Shown here: positions 63,890 through 64,000 of the stretch, in pieces
Position numbering within the stretch: the stretch's first letter is position 1
Layout of the letters: every line of letters begins with the position of its first letter
Origin: Actinobacillus suis ATCC 33415
GTDB taxonomy: Bacteria > Pseudomonadota > Gammaproteobacteria > Enterobacterales > Pasteurellaceae
Length of the DNA: 64,000 nucleotides
NCBI RefSeq assembly: GCF_000739435.1
Contig: NZ_CP009159.1
Span: forward strand, 186,001-250,000
Direction: 5' to 3'
Translations under genes and position numbers: made by a program
The notes under the pieces: generated by a model
What the model was told of the DNA's origin: nothing
Seen by the model: only the letters and a program-made list of their open reading frames with translations
Database searches by the model: none

Positions 63890-64000
63890 ATGTTAAAGGG
63901 CATCTTATGCTGTATGAGCGCCAACTTCTTATTTGGTTTGGGTTATTACTTCGCAATCTTATTGCGCCCGCTCAATGGCGAAAGTATGTTTGGCTTCCGT
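63890..64000 (+). CDS. RarD-type EamA transporter, second copy (3' end outside window)
   Basis: 37 residues visible before the window ends. MLKGILCCMSANFLFGLGYY and then FAILLRPLNGESMFGFR line up residue by residue with the start of the preceding gene (LFGGMYYLATLLRPLSGESLFGIR), so this is a tandem paralogue. ATG follows the upstream stop codon directly. Confidence 0.85.
   Translation, partial: MLKGILCCMSANFLFGLGYYFAILLRPLNGESMFGFR

Overview
The window looks like a chromosome segment of a Pasteurellaceae bacterium of the Actinobacillus pleuropneumoniae type. The evidence is the dense scatter of ACAAGCGGT-type DNA uptake sequences (rather than the Haemophilus AAGTGCGGT type), a hugZ-hgbA haemoglobin-utilisation locus whose receptor comes out at 946 residues, and AT-rich family-typical genes such as ruvC-yebC-nudB-aspS, gloA-rnt, pcnB-folK and focA-pflB. 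There is no phage, IS element, CRISPR array, rRNA or tRNA that I could support.

Layout. 1-3.4 kb: the tail of a TbpB-like surface lipoprotein, a small secreted protein and metE. 3.7-13.6 kb: a striking co-directional cluster of a Slam outer-membrane translocator, a coiled-coil lipoprotein with a TbpB-like barrel, a TonB-dependent receptor, a periplasmic M16 zinc protease and an SbmA/YddA-like ABC transporter. The last three match the Fus/YddAB-PqqL type of protein-import system; the first two add a surface-lipoprotein capture module. 13.7-18.6 kb: ruvC, a lipoprotein, yebC, nudB, a small membrane protein and aspS, with a ~180 bp imperfect palindrome between yebC and nudB. 18.8-21.2 kb: a cytosine-deaminase-like amidohydrolase with a PurR-type operator and a terminator-gated leader, divergent from a TPP-riboswitch-controlled thiB that lacks thiPQ. 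21.4-29.2 kb: dksA, pcnB (probable AUU start), folK, the ynbE/ydbH pair with an extra membrane protein, gloA and rnt. 29.3-38.3 kb: a divergent Nramp-like transporter, an MHS-family MFS transporter, fabB with FadR/FabR-like sites, cyaA with a CRP-like site, and a Kef-type antiporter.

38.4-42.1 kb: a cytochrome c maturation block (ccmF, dsbE/ccmG, ccmH, ccmI). 42.1-46.4 kb: two split-barrel flavin/heme proteins and the haemoglobin receptor hgbA. 46.4-52.3 kb: pheA, prlC and a histidine-rich ZnuD-like TonB receptor. 52.4-56.5 kb: pflA, pflB and focA, the latter preceded by two FNR-type boxes. 56.6-64 kb: a yqaA-type protein, htpX, dinB, lysO, menF, alaA and two tandem rarD-like EamA transporters, the second cut by the window end.

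How it fits together: three separate TonB-dependent uptake routes (unknown protein ligand, haemoglobin, probably zinc) are present, consistent with a host-restricted mucosal bacterium. Convergent or adjacent genes are often separated by face-to-face pairs of uptake sequences that form hairpins and probably serve as transcription terminators. All functions are inferred from sequence patterns and family knowledge; no database search was run.
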